Source of the DNA: Flavobacterium sp.
GTDB lineage: Bacteria > Bacteroidota > Bacteroidia > Flavobacteriales > Flavobacteriaceae
Assembly (NCBI GenBank): GCA_020403245.1
Contig: JADBYA010000009.1
Span: forward strand, 218,794-282,793
Length of the DNA: 64,000 bases
Direction of reading: 5' to 3'
Positions 15,978-24,825 of the stretch are shown here, piece by piece. The notes beneath the pieces were generated by a model. That model was not told the DNA's origin, did not search any database, and saw only the letters and a program-made list of their open reading frames with translations. A program made the position numbers and the translations under genes. Positions within the stretch are counted from its first letter, which is position 1. Each line of letters starts with the position of its first letter.

Positions 15978-18707
15978 ATGAAAAACAAAATACTCTTTTT
16001 TTTCCTTCTTGTTTCATCAGTTTCCATAGCTCAGAACGTTCGATTCGAAGGCACCATTCTCGACAATAATAAAGTGCCATTAGAAATGGCCAATGTCATG
16101 GCAATGAACCAAGGCACCAAAGCCATGGATGCTTATGCTATTACCAATGAAAAAGGTAAATTTATTTTGAATTTAAATACCAATGCTACCTACATCATAA
16201 AATTGAGTTATTTAGGAATGCAAAGCAAAGAGATTACTATAACTACCCAAACTCAAAATATTACACAAACCATTACAATGGAAAGCGGCGGAATTGACCT
16301 TGAAGGGGTTGAAATTGTGCGCGAAATGCCTGTTTCCATAAAAGGAGATACCATCGTTTATAATTCTGATTCTTTTACCAACGGAACTGAAAGAAAATTG
16401 GAAGACGTTCTTAAAAAACTTCCCGGAGTAGAGGTTGATGCTGATGGACAAGTAAAAGTGGAAGGTAAAGCGGTTACAAAGTTGATGGTAGAAGGAAAAG
16501 ATTTCTTTGATGGCGATACAAAACTTGGCGTAAAAAATATTCCTGCCGATGCTATCGATAAAGTACAAGTACTGAGAAACTACAATGAAAACTCTATTCT
16601 TAAAGGCGTAGAGAATAATCAAGACAATCTTGCGATGAATATTAAACTAAAAGAAGGAAAGAAAAACTTTTGGTTTGGCGATATGACTGCCGGAATTGGT
16701 GTTGGTCATGAGGATACCCGATATAATATCGCGCCAAAAGCGTTTTATTATAGTCCAAAATACAGTATCAACATCATGGGCAATAGCAATAATGTAGGAG
16801 AACAAGCTTTTACAATACAAGATTATTTTAGGTTTAGTGGCGGTTTTAGAAACATTATGGGAAAAGGTGGCGGAAACATAAATGTAGGAAGTAATTCATT
16901 GGGAATTAACTTTTTTCAAGATGATAGAGTAAAAGAAATCGAATCGCATTTTGGAGCCACAAATTTTTCGTATAATCCTTCAAAGAGCTGGAGTTTCAGC
17001 GGATTTGTCATTGCTACTTCAACTTTGGTTGATACCGACACACAATCGACTGTAAATTTTTTACAGCCAAATTCGGAACAAGTTGCTTCTGCCGAAATTA
17101 GAGATGATATTGGTAATCAAAAAAATAATCTAGGATTGTTTAAGTTTAGTTCTGTCTATAAACCAAGCACCAAATTTCAACTCGATTATGATATTCTAAC
17201 CCGACTTTCGGCACAAAGAGAAAATAATAATTTGAACCGACAAGTATTTGATTATTTAGAAGACACCACTTCGAGTGAAAATATTTTAACCTCAAAAAGG
17301 CAAGATCCAATAAATATCAATCAAAATCTTAGTTTTTATTACACCCCTACAGACAAACATATTTTTGCGTTTGAAAGTCAATATTTATATCAAAACGAAG
17401 ACCCTTTGTATAATGCCAATCTAGAATTTCAGCCCTTTGTTTTCATTGGGTATAATCCAGATCAAAATCGAAACGATATTACCCAAAGTCGCTTTATCAA
17501 AACTAATAAATTAGACAGCAGACTCGATTATTATTATGTGCTTACTCCAAAAGTGAACTTCAATTTTACTTTGGCCAATTCCTATGTATATCAAAGTTTG
17601 AATTCTTCTGTTTTTCAACGTTTGGATAACGGAACCATTAATAATTTGACTGCCACAGAAAACACCAATGATGTGGGTTATCGCTTTAACGACTCTAGCT
17701 TAGGGTTTCATTTAAAATGGTTAACAGGTAAATTTACCTTTACACCAGGAGTAACATTGCATCGTTTTAATTTAACAAATTCACAGCTAGCAACTAATAC
17801 CAAGCAAGAATTGACACGATTTTTACCCGATTTTCAAATGATTTATCAAATAAAGAAATCGGAATCATTAACCTTTAACTATGCGTTGACCAACAATTTC
17901 ACCAACGTCAATAACTTTGCATTAGGCACGATTTTTAATAGCTATAACAGTTTGTTTTCCGGAAATCGAGACTTAGAAAACTCAGTAGTTCATTCGCATA
18001 CACTGACTTACCAAAAATTCAACATGTTTAATTTCGAAAATTTTGGAGGGTCAATTAATTACACTCGAACCACCGAAGCAATTAAAACAAGAGCCTTATT
18101 TGAAGGAGTAAATCAAATAGGTTCGCCTTTTAATTCTCCTTTCGGCGACGAAGTTATTTCAGGAAATTTTCGCTACGGTCGTTCCTTTTTAAAATATTAT
18201 AAAGCTAATTTTAGTGCCAATGTTAATTGGAGTAAGTTTTATAATATTCAAATAAACCCTCAAACCTTGGTCGATGATGTTGTAAATACCGAAAGTTTTA
18301 CTCAAAATTACAGAATAGGCGCTTCTACTAATTTTAAAGACATTCCAAATATTGAATTATCCTATAATTATACGGTTAATCAATATCCAAATGACACTTT
18401 TTATACCGATAGTCCTTCGGTTAAATTGGATTATTTCTTCTTGAAAAGTTTCTCCTTTGTTTCTGAATATGAGTTTTTTCATTACTACAATAACGATAAT
18501 ACCGTTGATCAAGAATACGACTTTCTATCGGCAAGCTTGACCTATCAAAAAACAAAAGCCAGTCATATGGAGTATAAAATTGCTGCAACTAACATTTTGA
18601 ATACTACTTCAATCAATGATGATAGTTTCTCTCAGTTTTCTACTAGAAATTCTCAATATCAAGTACAGCCGAGATATATAATTTTTAGTTTAAAATATAA
18701 TTTGTAG
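15978..18707 (+). CDS. Outer-membrane beta-barrel protein with carboxypeptidase-regulatory-like and plug-like domains
   Basis: 909 residues. The signal peptide MKNKILFFFLLVSSVSIAQ is followed by a CarboxypepD_reg-like domain (about 22-110, FEGTILDNNKVPLEMANVM). A plug-like region (about 118-220) contains RKLEDVLKKLPGVEVDADG and VEGKDFFDGDTKLGVKNIPA, and the rest is a large barrel of the OMP_b-brl_3 type. This is TonB-dependent-receptor-like architecture, but I see no clear TonB box. It is downstream of the second GLPGLI gene and probably in its operon, under the adjacent two-component system. A 52-bp palindromic terminator lies about 110 bp after the stop. The transported or secreted substrate is unknown. 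Confidence 0.85.
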   Translation: MKNKILFFFLLVSSVSIAQNVRFEGTILDNNKVPLEMANVMAMNQGTKAMDAYAITNEKGKFILNLNTNATYIIKLSYLGMQSKEITITTQTQNITQTITMESGGIDLEGVEIVREMPVSIKGDTIVYNSDSFTNGTERKLEDVLKKLPGVEVDADGQVKVEGKAVTKLMVEGKDFFDGDTKLGVKNIPADAIDKVQVLRNYNENSILKGVENNQDNLAMNIKLKEGKKNFWFGDMTAGIGVGHEDTRYNIAPKAFYYSPKYSINIMGNSNNVGEQAFTIQDYFRFSGGFRNIMGKGGGNINVGSNSLGINFFQDDRVKEIESHFGATNFSYNPSKSWSFSGFVIATSTLVDTDTQSTVNFLQPNSEQVASAEIRDDIGNQKNNLGLFKFSSVYKPSTKFQLDYDILTRLSAQRENNNLNRQVFDYLEDTTSSENILTSKRQDPININQNLSFYYTPTDKHIFAFESQYLYQNEDPLYNANLEFQPFVFIGYNPDQNRNDITQSRFIKTNKLDSRLDYYYVLTPKVNFNFTLANSYVYQSLNSSVFQRLDNGTINNLTATENTNDVGYRFNDSSLGFHLKWLTGKFTFTPGVTLHRFNLTNSQLATNTKQELTRFLPDFQMIYQIKKSESLTFNYALTNNFTNVNNFALGTIFNSYNSLFSGNRDLENSVVHSHTLTYQKFNMFNFENFGGSINYTRTTEAIKTRALFEGVNQIGSPFNSPFGDEVISGNFRYGRSFLKYYKANFSANVNWSKFYNIQINPQTLVDDVVNTESFTQNYRIGASTNFKDIPNIELSYNYTVNQYPNDTFYTDSPSVKLDYFFLKSFSFVSEYEFFHYYNNDNTVDQEYDFLSASLTYQKTKASHMEYKIAATNILNTTSINDDSFSQFSTRNSQYQVQPRYIIFSLKYNL

Positions 18708-18708
18708 C

Positions 18709-18816
18709 CAAGAACCTGCTGTCCGATTTATTTTTTTTGTTTTGTCATGCTGAGCTTGTCGAAGCACAAAACAAAAAAAGGATGCTGCTGCCTTCAGGCC
18801 TGCCTGTCGGTAGACA
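18709..18816. repeat. Composite dispersed repeat (repeat E carrying repeat A at its tip)
   Basis: An imperfect hairpin with T-rich and A-rich arms (about 18730-18742 and 18766-18779) holds TGTCATGCTGAGCTTGTCG (repeat A) in its loop, followed by a CCTGCCTGTCGGTAGACAG-type segment (repeat E). A similar arrangement recurs at 63461-63600. Confidence 0.65.
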
Positions 18817-18868
18817 GAGCTAAAAACAAAAAACCTGTTCAATTGAACAGGTTTTTTGTTTTTAGCTC
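18817..18868. terminator. 52-bp perfect palindrome, bidirectional terminator
   Basis: The left half GAGCTAAAAACAAAAAACCT... (26 bases, 18817-18842) is the exact reverse complement of 18843-18868, with no spacer. The core AACCTGTTC/GAACAGGTT is flanked by A-runs and T-runs, so it gives a stem plus U-run on both strands. It sits between convergent barrel and metK genes. Confidence 0.85.
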
Positions 18869-18904
18869 TTTACGCCAATATCTTTGAGTCTTTGCGTTTA
18901 AATA

Positions 18905-20155
18905 TTAAATTCCAAAAGCTGCTTTTACTTTATCTACAAAATCTAATTTCTCCCAAGTAAATAATTCTACTGATACAGTTTTTGGCACACCATTTGGCAA
19001 TTGGAACGTTTTAGTAACGGTTTCCGGAGTTCTTCCCATATGGCCATAAGCAGCCGTTTCACTATAAATTGGATTTCTCAACTTCAAACGTTGCTCAATA
19101 AAGTACGGACGCATATCAAATACATTTTCTACCACTTTACTAATTTCTCCATCGGTCATATTCACTTTGGAAGTACCATAAGTAACCACATTGATAGAAG
19201 TTGGTTTAGCCACTCCAATCGCATAGGAAACCTGCACTAAAACTTCATCACACAATCCGGCAGCCACTAAGTTTTTTGCAATATGACGGGTAGCGTACGC
19301 CGCCGAACGATCTACTTTTGATGGATCTTTTCCAGAGAAAGCACCGCCACCATGAGCTCCTTTTCCACCATACGTATCCACAATGATTTTTCTTCCTGTC
19401 AAGCCAGTATCACCATGTGGTCCACCAATTACAAATTTTCCAGTTGGATTAATGTGATACGTAATATTATCATTAAAGAAATGAGCATATTGAGGGTATT
19501 TTGCCTTAATTCTTGGAATTAAAATAGACACTAAATCACTTTTAATTTTGGCCAACATTTCTGCTTCAGCGGCAAAATCATCGTGTTGTGTAGAAATTAC
19601 TATCGCATCTATACGTTGTGGTTTGTTATCGTCAGAATACTCTAAAGTTACTTGTGATTTTGCATCAGGGCGAAGGTATTTAATTTCGTTATTTTCTCTT
19701 CTTAAGTTGGCTAATTCAATTAATAAAGCATGTGCGATATCCAAAGCCAATGGCATGTAGTTTTCCGTTTCATTAGTAGCATAACCAAACATCATTCCTT
19801 GGTCGCCAGCACCTTGCTCTTCTTTACTAGCTCTATCTACACCTTGATTAATATCGGCTGATTGCTCATGAATAGCCGATAATACACCACAAGAATCAGC
19901 TTCAAACATGTATTCGCTTTTGGTATATCCAATTTTACGAATAACTTCTCTTGCAATAGATTGTACATCAAGATAGGTGCTTGACTTTACTTCACCAGCC
20001 AAAATAACTTGTCCGGTTGTAACTAGTGTTTCGCAAGCTACTTTTGACTCAGGGTCAAACGCCAAAAAATTGTCGATTAATGCATCTGAAATTTGATCAG
20101 CAACTTTGTCCGGATGTCCTTCACTCACTGACTCCGACGTAAATAAATAAGCCAT
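18905..20155 (-). CDS. metK: S-adenosylmethionine synthetase
   Basis: Makes SAM from methionine and ATP. The ORF track starts at 20191, but the family start is [21 protein letters not shown] at residue 13 of that ORF, so I place the start at 20155 (416 residues, normal for flavobacterial MetK). Motifs include [24 protein letters not shown] and [19 protein letters not shown] (the P-loop-like GGGAFSGKD). Together with metH and metF downstream on the other strand it covers the methionine/SAM cycle. A palindromic repeat (repeat D) lies 16 bp upstream of the chosen start and would be in the leader. Confidence 0.96.
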   Translation of the reverse strand: MAYLFTSESVSEGHPDKVADQISDALIDNFLAFDPESKVACETLVTTGQVILAGEVKSSTYLDVQSIAREVIRKIGYTKSEYMFEADSCGVLSAIHEQSADINQGVDRASKEEQGAGDQGMMFGYATNETENYMPLALDIAHALLIELANLRRENNEIKYLRPDAKSQVTLEYSDDNKPQRIDAIVISTQHDDFAAEAEMLAKIKSDLVSILIPRIKAKYPQYAHFFNDNITYHINPTGKFVIGGPHGDTGLTGRKIIVDTYGGKGAHGGGAFSGKDPSKVDRSAAYATRHIAKNLVAAGLCDEVLVQVSYAIGVAKPTSINVVTYGTSKVNMTDGEISKVVENVFDMRPYFIEQRLKLRNPIYSETAAYGHMGRTPETVTKTFQLPNGVPKTVSVELFTWEKLDFVDKVKAAFGI

Positions 20156-20170
20156 AATTTTTTTATTTTT

Positions 20171-20191
20171 ATGCTGAATATATTTCAGCAT
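20171..20191. repeat. Palindromic repeat D upstream of metK
   Basis: ATGCTGAA and TTCAGCAT flank a 5-base centre. The element lies in the 5' leader of metK and belongs to the same family as the copies at 20270 and 60249 and the nested copies in the SAM riboswitch. Confidence 0.7.
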
Positions 20192-20269
20192 CTGTTAAAA
20201 TTAATTGTATAGAAAAAAAATCGGATTGCTTTGAAAGCTAAAGAAGAAATTCTGCTTTAGCATTTTTTT

Positions 20270-20306
20270 ATTCTGAACTTGTTTAGAATCTCATAAAAGA
20301 TTCAAG
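20270..20306. repeat. Palindromic repeat D, two-hairpin form
   Basis: ATTCTGAACTTGTTTAGAAT (one C shorter than the perfect palindrome) is followed by a second small hairpin GAATCT...AGATTC. The same two-hairpin arrangement occurs at 60249-60281. Confidence 0.6.
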
Positions 20307-20500
20307 TTCGAATAGAGGTTGCAATCAGTACAAATTTTTCCTCTTAATTTCGAGTGCAAATGTATAAAATCAAATTGAATTGCAAATTATTATCTGTTTT
20401 TTTTATAATATTAGTCGAATGAAAAATTAAAATCAAAAAAAATCCTTGCAAATTCCAAATCTATATCATTACTTTGTAACGTTCATAAACTTATTGATTG

Positions 20501-20684
20501 TTATCACGAAAGCTGGAGGGAATAGACCCGATGAAAGCTTAGCAACCTCCACCTCCGTGGAAAGGTGCTACATTCTATCTTTATGCTGAACACTTGAACT
20601 GAACTTGTTTCAGTTTGTTTCAGTAGCTGTTAAATCAGAAATAGAGAACAGATAACCCGAGAATTCTCCTCCCTTTCACGATAA
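20501..20684 (+). promoter_or_regulatory. SAM-I (S-box) riboswitch upstream of metH
   Basis: The conserved core reads GCTGGAGGGAATAGACCCG, then GATGAAAGCTTAGCAACC, a short P3 (CCTCCAC...GTGGAAAGG), GGTGCTA and finally AGATAACC. P1 forms between TTATCACGAAAG (20501-20512) and CTTTCACGATAA (20673-20684), with a two-base mismatch. It should bind SAM and reduce metH expression when SAM is plentiful. P4 is abnormally long because it contains nested palindromic repeats (20583-20629). A possible terminator follows: CCAATA (20685-20690) can pair with TATTGG (20727-20732), with T-run 20739-20745 after it. Confidence 0.87.
20583..20629. repeat. Nested copies of palindromic repeat D inside riboswitch P4
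   Basis: An inner copy, CTGAACTTGTTTCAG, sits within the split arms of an outer copy (ATGCTGAACACTTG ... TTGTTTCAGTAGC). Together they extend the P4 hairpin of the SAM riboswitch. Confidence 0.65.
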
Positions 20685-20994
20685 CCAATAACATAATGTC
20701 AGACTCAGCTTGTCGAAGTCATGAGCTATTGGATTGCGTTTTTTTGTAATCCATACCTGCATGCCTGCCGGCAGCTACCTGCTGTACGTTGCAAGTCCCA
20801 AAAAAAAGGGAGCTTTCCACTTCCATCAGGGCTATAGAACAAACCATTTTTGTATAATTAAGTTTTCAAAAGAGCCATTTCTTAATGAACCTTAAATTTC
20901 TTAATGGTTTAAAAATAAGAGCTGGGGCTTTGCGTCTCTGCGAGAATTATAAAATAAAAGTCAACGTCCCAAAATTTCGGGATTTAGGTTAAAA
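20685..20994. repeat. Leader between riboswitch and metH, filled with dispersed repeats
   Basis: 310 bp. It contains repeat A (TGTCAGACTCAGCTTGTCGA at 20698-20717 and beyond), a T-run at 20739-20745, and repeat E segments (CATGCCTGCCGGCAGCTACC near 20770 and GCTTTCCACTTCCATCAGGG near 20812). A TTTGCGTCTCTGCGAG segment (20931-20946) is related to one before aroA. No ORF seen. Confidence 0.65.
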
Positions 20995-21999
20995 ATGAAA
21001 ATTATGCTACAAATTCAAGACGCCATAAAAGAAAGAATCCTTGTCCTCGACGGGGCCATGGGAACCATGTTACAACGCAATAACTTTTCCGAAGAAGATT
21101 TCCGCGGCGAACGATTCGCAACTTTTCCACATCCGTTAAAAGGAAACAACGATTTGCTTTCCATAACCCAACCCGAAGCTGTAAAAGAAGTACACCGACT
21201 GTATTTTGCAGCCGGTGCTGATATTGTTGAAACCAATACATTTTCAGGAACCACCATCGGAATGGCCGATTATCACCTGGAAGATTTGGTTTATGAATTA
21301 AATTTTGAATCAGCCAAAATTGCCCGCGAAGTGGCCAACGAATTTAAAGATAAACCCCGCTTTGTTGCAGGTTCTATTGGTCCAACAAACCGAACAGCAA
21401 GTATGTCTCCCGATGTTAACGATCCTGGATTTCGTGCCGTGACTTTTGACGATTTACGAATTGCCTACAAACAACAAGTAGAAGCTCTAATTGATGGAGG
21501 CGTTGACGTACTTTTAGTAGAAACAATTTTCGATACTTTAAATGCAAAAGCAGCATTATTTGCCATAGAAGAAGTAAAAGAAGAACGCAATCTCGATATT
21601 CCCGTTATGGTTTCGGGAACCATTACCGATGCTTCTGGAAGAACACTTTCAGGGCAAACAGTAGAAGCATTCCTAATTTCAATTGCCCACATCGATTTAC
21701 TAAGTATCGGATTTAACTGCGCACTAGGAGCTGACCAATTAAAACCGTATTTAAAACGTTTGGCCATGAACACCCAACTCAATATTTCCGCACACCCAAA
21801 CGCAGGTTTACCTAATGCTTTTGGGCAATACGACCAAACTCCAGAAGAAATGCAGGCGTTAATCAAAGAATATTTAGAAGATAATTTAGTGAATATTATT
21901 GGCGGTTGCTGTGGGACAACACCCGAACATATCAATGCAATTGCAGAAGTGGCTAAGAAGTTTAAACCAAGATCAATTAACAACCCTGTCAGAGTTTAA
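20995..21999 (+). CDS. Methionine synthase, homocysteine-binding half (split MetH)
   Basis: 334 residues, equal to the N-terminal Hcy (S-methyltransferase) module of cobalamin-dependent methionine synthase. It has [14 protein letters not shown] near 14-27, ETNTFSGTT near 78-86, FNCALG and the zinc-binding end [13 protein letters not shown] near 301-313. It binds and activates homocysteine on zinc for methylation by the cobalamin module encoded next. It is preceded by the SAM riboswitch. The last codons and stop lie in a 33-bp inverted repeat, so the split between halves falls on a palindrome. An internal M4 start is equally possible. Separate Hcy and folate/cobalamin ORFs are usual in flavobacteria. 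Confidence 0.9.
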   Translation: MKIMLQIQDAIKERILVLDGAMGTMLQRNNFSEEDFRGERFATFPHPLKGNNDLLSITQPEAVKEVHRLYFAAGADIVETNTFSGTTIGMADYHLEDLVYELNFESAKIAREVANEFKDKPRFVAGSIGPTNRTASMSPDVNDPGFRAVTFDDLRIAYKQQVEALIDGGVDVLLVETIFDTLNAKAALFAIEEVKEERNLDIPVMVSGTITDASGRTLSGQTVEAFLISIAHIDLLSIGFNCALGADQLKPYLKRLAMNTQLNISAHPNAGLPNAFGQYDQTPEEMQALIKEYLEDNLVNIIGGCCGTTPEHINAIAEVAKKFKPRSINNPVRV

Positions 22000-22014
22000 A
22001 ACTCTGACAGGGTT
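21982..22014. repeat. 33-bp inverted repeat at the boundary of the two metH parts
   Basis: AACCCTGTCAGAGTTT (21982-21997) and its exact reverse complement (21999-22014) are separated by one base. The stem contains the stop codon of the upstream ORF (21997-21999) and ends 12 bp before the next ATG. No T-run follows, so it should not terminate. Confidence 0.8.
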
Positions 22015-22026
22015 AATCAGAATAAA

Positions 22027-24714
22027 ATGTCGTTAAATAAATACTTAAAATTATCCGGTCTCGAACCTTTAGTTGTAACTCCTGAAACTAATTTTATTAA
22101 CGTAGGCGAACGAACAAACGTTACAGGTTCACGAAAATTCCTTCGATTAATTAAAGAGGAGAAATACGACGAAGCACTTTCTGTAGCTCGTGATCAAGTA
22201 GAAGGTGGCGCACAAATCATCGATGTCAATATGGACGAAGGAATGTTGGATGGCGTTTTCGCCATGACCAAATTTTTAAACCTTATTGCAGCCGAACCCG
22301 ATATCGCTCGTGTTCCCGTAATGATTGATAGTTCCAAATGGGAAATCATTGAAGCGGGATTAAAAGTCATACAGGGAAAAGGTGTTGTAAATTCGATTTC
22401 CCTAAAAGAAGGCGAAGCGGCATTTATTCATCACGCTAAATTAATAAAAAGATATGGTGCAGCGGTAATCGTTATGGCTTTTGATGAAAATGGGCAAGCC
22501 GATACTTACGAACGCAGAATTGAAATCTGTAAAAGAAGCTATGATATTTTAGTAAATGAAGTACATTTTCCTGCCGAAGATATCATTTTTGATCCAAATA
22601 TTTTTCCGGTGGCAACCGGAATGGACGAACACAAATTAAATGCACTAGATTTTTTCCGAGCTACCAAATGGATTCGGGAAAATCTACCCTATGCTGGGAT
22701 TTCTGGGGGTGTGAGTAACGTTTCTTTTTCTTTTCGTGGAAACGATAAAGTACGTGAAGCCATGCATTCTGCTTTCTTATATCATGCTATTCAAAACGGG
22801 ATGACTATGGGTATCGTAAATCCAGAAATGTTGGAGATTTATGATGAAATTGATAAAACACTACTAGAACATGTTGAAGATGTTTTGCTCAACAGAAGAG
22901 AAGACGCAACCGAGAGATTATTAGGTTTAGCCGAAAGTTTTAAAGGGGAAAGTTCCCCTATCCTTAGCAGAAGTGCTGGGGGAGAGGCAGAATGGCGTAA
23001 TGGTTCGGTTCAAGATAGACTAACACATTCCTTAGTAAAAGGAATAGATGAATTTATAGAAATAGATGTAGAAGAAGCCAGATTAAATGCTGAAAAAGCC
23101 ATTGATGTTATCGAAATCAATTTGATGGCAGGAATGAATGTAGTGGGTGATTTATTTGGAAGTGGAAAAATGTTTTTGCCTCAAGTTGTAAAATCGGCGA
23201 GAGTAATGAAAAAAGCTGTGGCATATCTTCTTCCATTCATTGAACATGAAAAAGGAGACTCGACTTCGTCGAGTAATGGGAGGATCCTGATGGCCACGGT
23301 AAAAGGCGATGTACACGATATCGGTAAAAATATAGTAGCCGTAGTTTTGGGCTGTAATAATTTTGAAATTATTGATTTGGGTGTGATGGTACCACCCGAA
23401 AAAATCATACAAGCAGCTATAGAACATCATGTGGATATCATTGGATTAAGCGGATTGATAACACCTTCGCTTGACGAAATGGTGTATCTAGCCAAAGAAC
23501 TGAATAAACTAAACATCAAAATTCCAATTATGATTGGTGGTGCTACAACTTCTCGAGCTCATACTGCCGTTAAAATTGCGCCAGAATATCAAGCAACAGT
23601 GGTTCACGTAAACGATGCTTCACGGGCGGTTACTGTGGCTAGCAATTTACTTCAAACCGAAACTAAAGAAGAATATACTAAAACCGTTCGTGCCGAATAC
23701 GACAAGTTGCGTGAAGGGTATTTAAATAGAAGTCGGGATAAAGATTATCTATCTATTGAAGATGCTCGTAAAAACAAATTACAGTTGGATTGGAATAATT
23801 TTCAACCCGTGAAGCCAAATTTTATAGGCACCAAAACTGTTGCCGTTGAACTTTCCGAATTGGTTGATTTTATAGACTGGACACCCTTTTTTAATTCATG
23901 GGAATTGTACGGAAAATATCCCGCAATCTTAACGGATGAGGTTGTTGGCGAACAAGCCACTTCTTTATATGCTGATGCTCAAAAAATGTTAACACAAATC
24001 GTTTCCGAAAAGTGGTTGACTGCCAAAGGAATTCTCGGAATTTTCCCTGCTAATACATTAAATGACGATGACATAGCGGTTTGTCAGACTGAGCTTGTCG
24101 AAGTCCATTTCCTTACTTTACGTCAGCAATCCCAAAAAACGGCTGGCGCACCTAACATCGCTTTAGCTGATTTTATAGCCCCAAAAGATTCTGGTAAACA
24201 AGATTATATAGGTTGTTTTTGTGTAACCACTGGATTTGGAGTAGATGAAAAAGCTGCCGAATTTGAAAAACAGTTAGACGATTATAATTCGATTTTAGTA
24301 AAAGCTTTGGGCGACAGATTGGCCGAAGCTTTCGCGGAATATTTGCACCTGAAAGTCAGAACGGAAATTTGGGGTTATGCTTCAGAAGAAAGTTTATCTA
24401 ATCAAGATTTAATCGAAGAAGAATACAAAGGAATTCGTCCTGCCCCCGGTTATCCAGCATGTCCAGACCATCTAGAAAAACCTACGATTTGGAAATTGCT
24501 AAATGTAGAACAAGAAATCGGAGTACGATTAACCGAAAGTATGGCCATGTGGCCAGCGTCATCAGTGTCAGGATATTATTTTGCCCATCCTGATAGTAAG
24601 TATTTTGGACTCGGAAAAATAAAAGAAGACCAAGTAATAGATTACGCCAAACGAAGAGGAATTTCCACTGAAATGGCTGCCAAATGGCTTGCGCCGAATA
24701 TAAGCCCCACCTAA
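22027..24714 (+). CDS. metH: Methionine synthase, folate/cobalamin/activation part
   Basis: 895 residues. It has a pterin-binding domain ([13 protein letters not shown] near 26-38), a cobalamin cap region, a B12-binding domain with the cobalt-ligand His in [17 protein letters not shown], and a SAM-dependent reactivation domain ([16 protein letters not shown]). It transfers methyl from methyltetrahydrofolate through cobalamin to homocysteine held by the upstream protein. Three segments look repeat-derived and fall in linkers: [16 protein letters not shown] (about 308-323), GDSTSSSNG beside a CTCGAC/GTCGAG palindrome (about 411-419), and CQTELVEVH encoded by repeat A (about 686-694). The stop codon lies in a repeat B arm. 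Confidence 0.95.
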   Translation: MSLNKYLKLSGLEPLVVTPETNFINVGERTNVTGSRKFLRLIKEEKYDEALSVARDQVEGGAQIIDVNMDEGMLDGVFAMTKFLNLIAAEPDIARVPVMIDSSKWEIIEAGLKVIQGKGVVNSISLKEGEAAFIHHAKLIKRYGAAVIVMAFDENGQADTYERRIEICKRSYDILVNEVHFPAEDIIFDPNIFPVATGMDEHKLNALDFFRATKWIRENLPYAGISGGVSNVSFSFRGNDKVREAMHSAFLYHAIQNGMTMGIVNPEMLEIYDEIDKTLLEHVEDVLLNRREDATERLLGLAESFKGESSPILSRSAGGEAEWRNGSVQDRLTHSLVKGIDEFIEIDVEEARLNAEKAIDVIEINLMAGMNVVGDLFGSGKMFLPQVVKSARVMKKAVAYLLPFIEHEKGDSTSSSNGRILMATVKGDVHDIGKNIVAVVLGCNNFEIIDLGVMVPPEKIIQAAIEHHVDIIGLSGLITPSLDEMVYLAKELNKLNIKIPIMIGGATTSRAHTAVKIAPEYQATVVHVNDASRAVTVASNLLQTETKEEYTKTVRAEYDKLREGYLNRSRDKDYLSIEDARKNKLQLDWNNFQPVKPNFIGTKTVAVELSELVDFIDWTPFFNSWELYGKYPAILTDEVVGEQATSLYADAQKMLTQIVSEKWLTAKGILGIFPANTLNDDDIAVCQTELVEVHFLTLRQQSQKTAGAPNIALADFIAPKDSGKQDYIGCFCVTTGFGVDEKAAEFEKQLDDYNSILVKALGDRLAEAFAEYLHLKVRTEIWGYASEESLSNQDLIEEEYKGIRPAPGYPACPDHLEKPTIWKLLNVEQEIGVRLTESMAMWPASSVSGYYFAHPDSKYFGLGKIKEDQVIDYAKRRGISTEMAAKWLAPNISPT
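22944..22988. repeat. Repeat-like in-frame segment in metH (first)
   Basis: AAGGGGAAAGTTCCCCTATC followed by TAGCAGAAGTGCTGGGGGAG resembles the C/G-run hairpins of repeat B. It encodes [16 protein letters not shown] in the MetH cap-region linker, which looks atypical for the family. Confidence 0.5.
23258..23274. repeat. In-frame palindrome in metH (second)
   Basis: ACTCGAC TTC GTCGAGT is a 7-bp perfect stem with a 3-base loop. It encodes part of GDSTSSSNG, in the linker just before the cobalamin-binding domain. Confidence 0.6.
24082..24107. repeat. In-frame copy of repeat A in metH (third)
   Basis: TGTCAGACTGAGCTTGTCGA(AGTCCA) differs by one base over its first 24 from the intergenic copy at 20698. 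It is read as CQTELVEV just before the activation-domain motif FLTLRQQS. Confidence 0.85.
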
Positions 24715-24825
24715 CCTCCCCAAAGGGGAGGAATATAAACCCGATGAATGATATTAAAAACTTAATTTAAAACCTGATATACCCCAGTCAGTAAGCCCCT
24801 CCTTTGGAGGGGTCGGGGGAGGCAA
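24702..24825. repeat. MITE-like element filling the metH-metF gap (repeat B arms)
   Basis: The left arm contains CCTCCCCAAAGGGGAGG and the right arm CCCCTCCTTTGGAGGGG then TCGGGGGAGG. The arms are imperfect inverted copies of about 30 bp around an AT-rich centre. The left arm includes the metH stop codon, and the right arm ends with GGGGGAGGCAAATG, placing a purine-rich block directly before the metF start. Confidence 0.7.

Larger units (their letters stand above)
20156..20500. other. Intergenic region between metK and the SAM riboswitch
   Basis: About 345 bp, AT-rich. It holds two copies of the palindromic repeat D (20171-20191 and 20270-20306). No coding potential was seen. The promoters for metK (minus) and the metH leader (plus) must be here, but no full TAnnTTTG/TTTG pair stood out. 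Confidence 0.5.

Noticed and set aside
20156-20191. 12 extra residues at the MetK N-terminus
   Set aside because: They contain palindromic repeat D; all MetK proteins start at [17 protein letters not shown] or similar.
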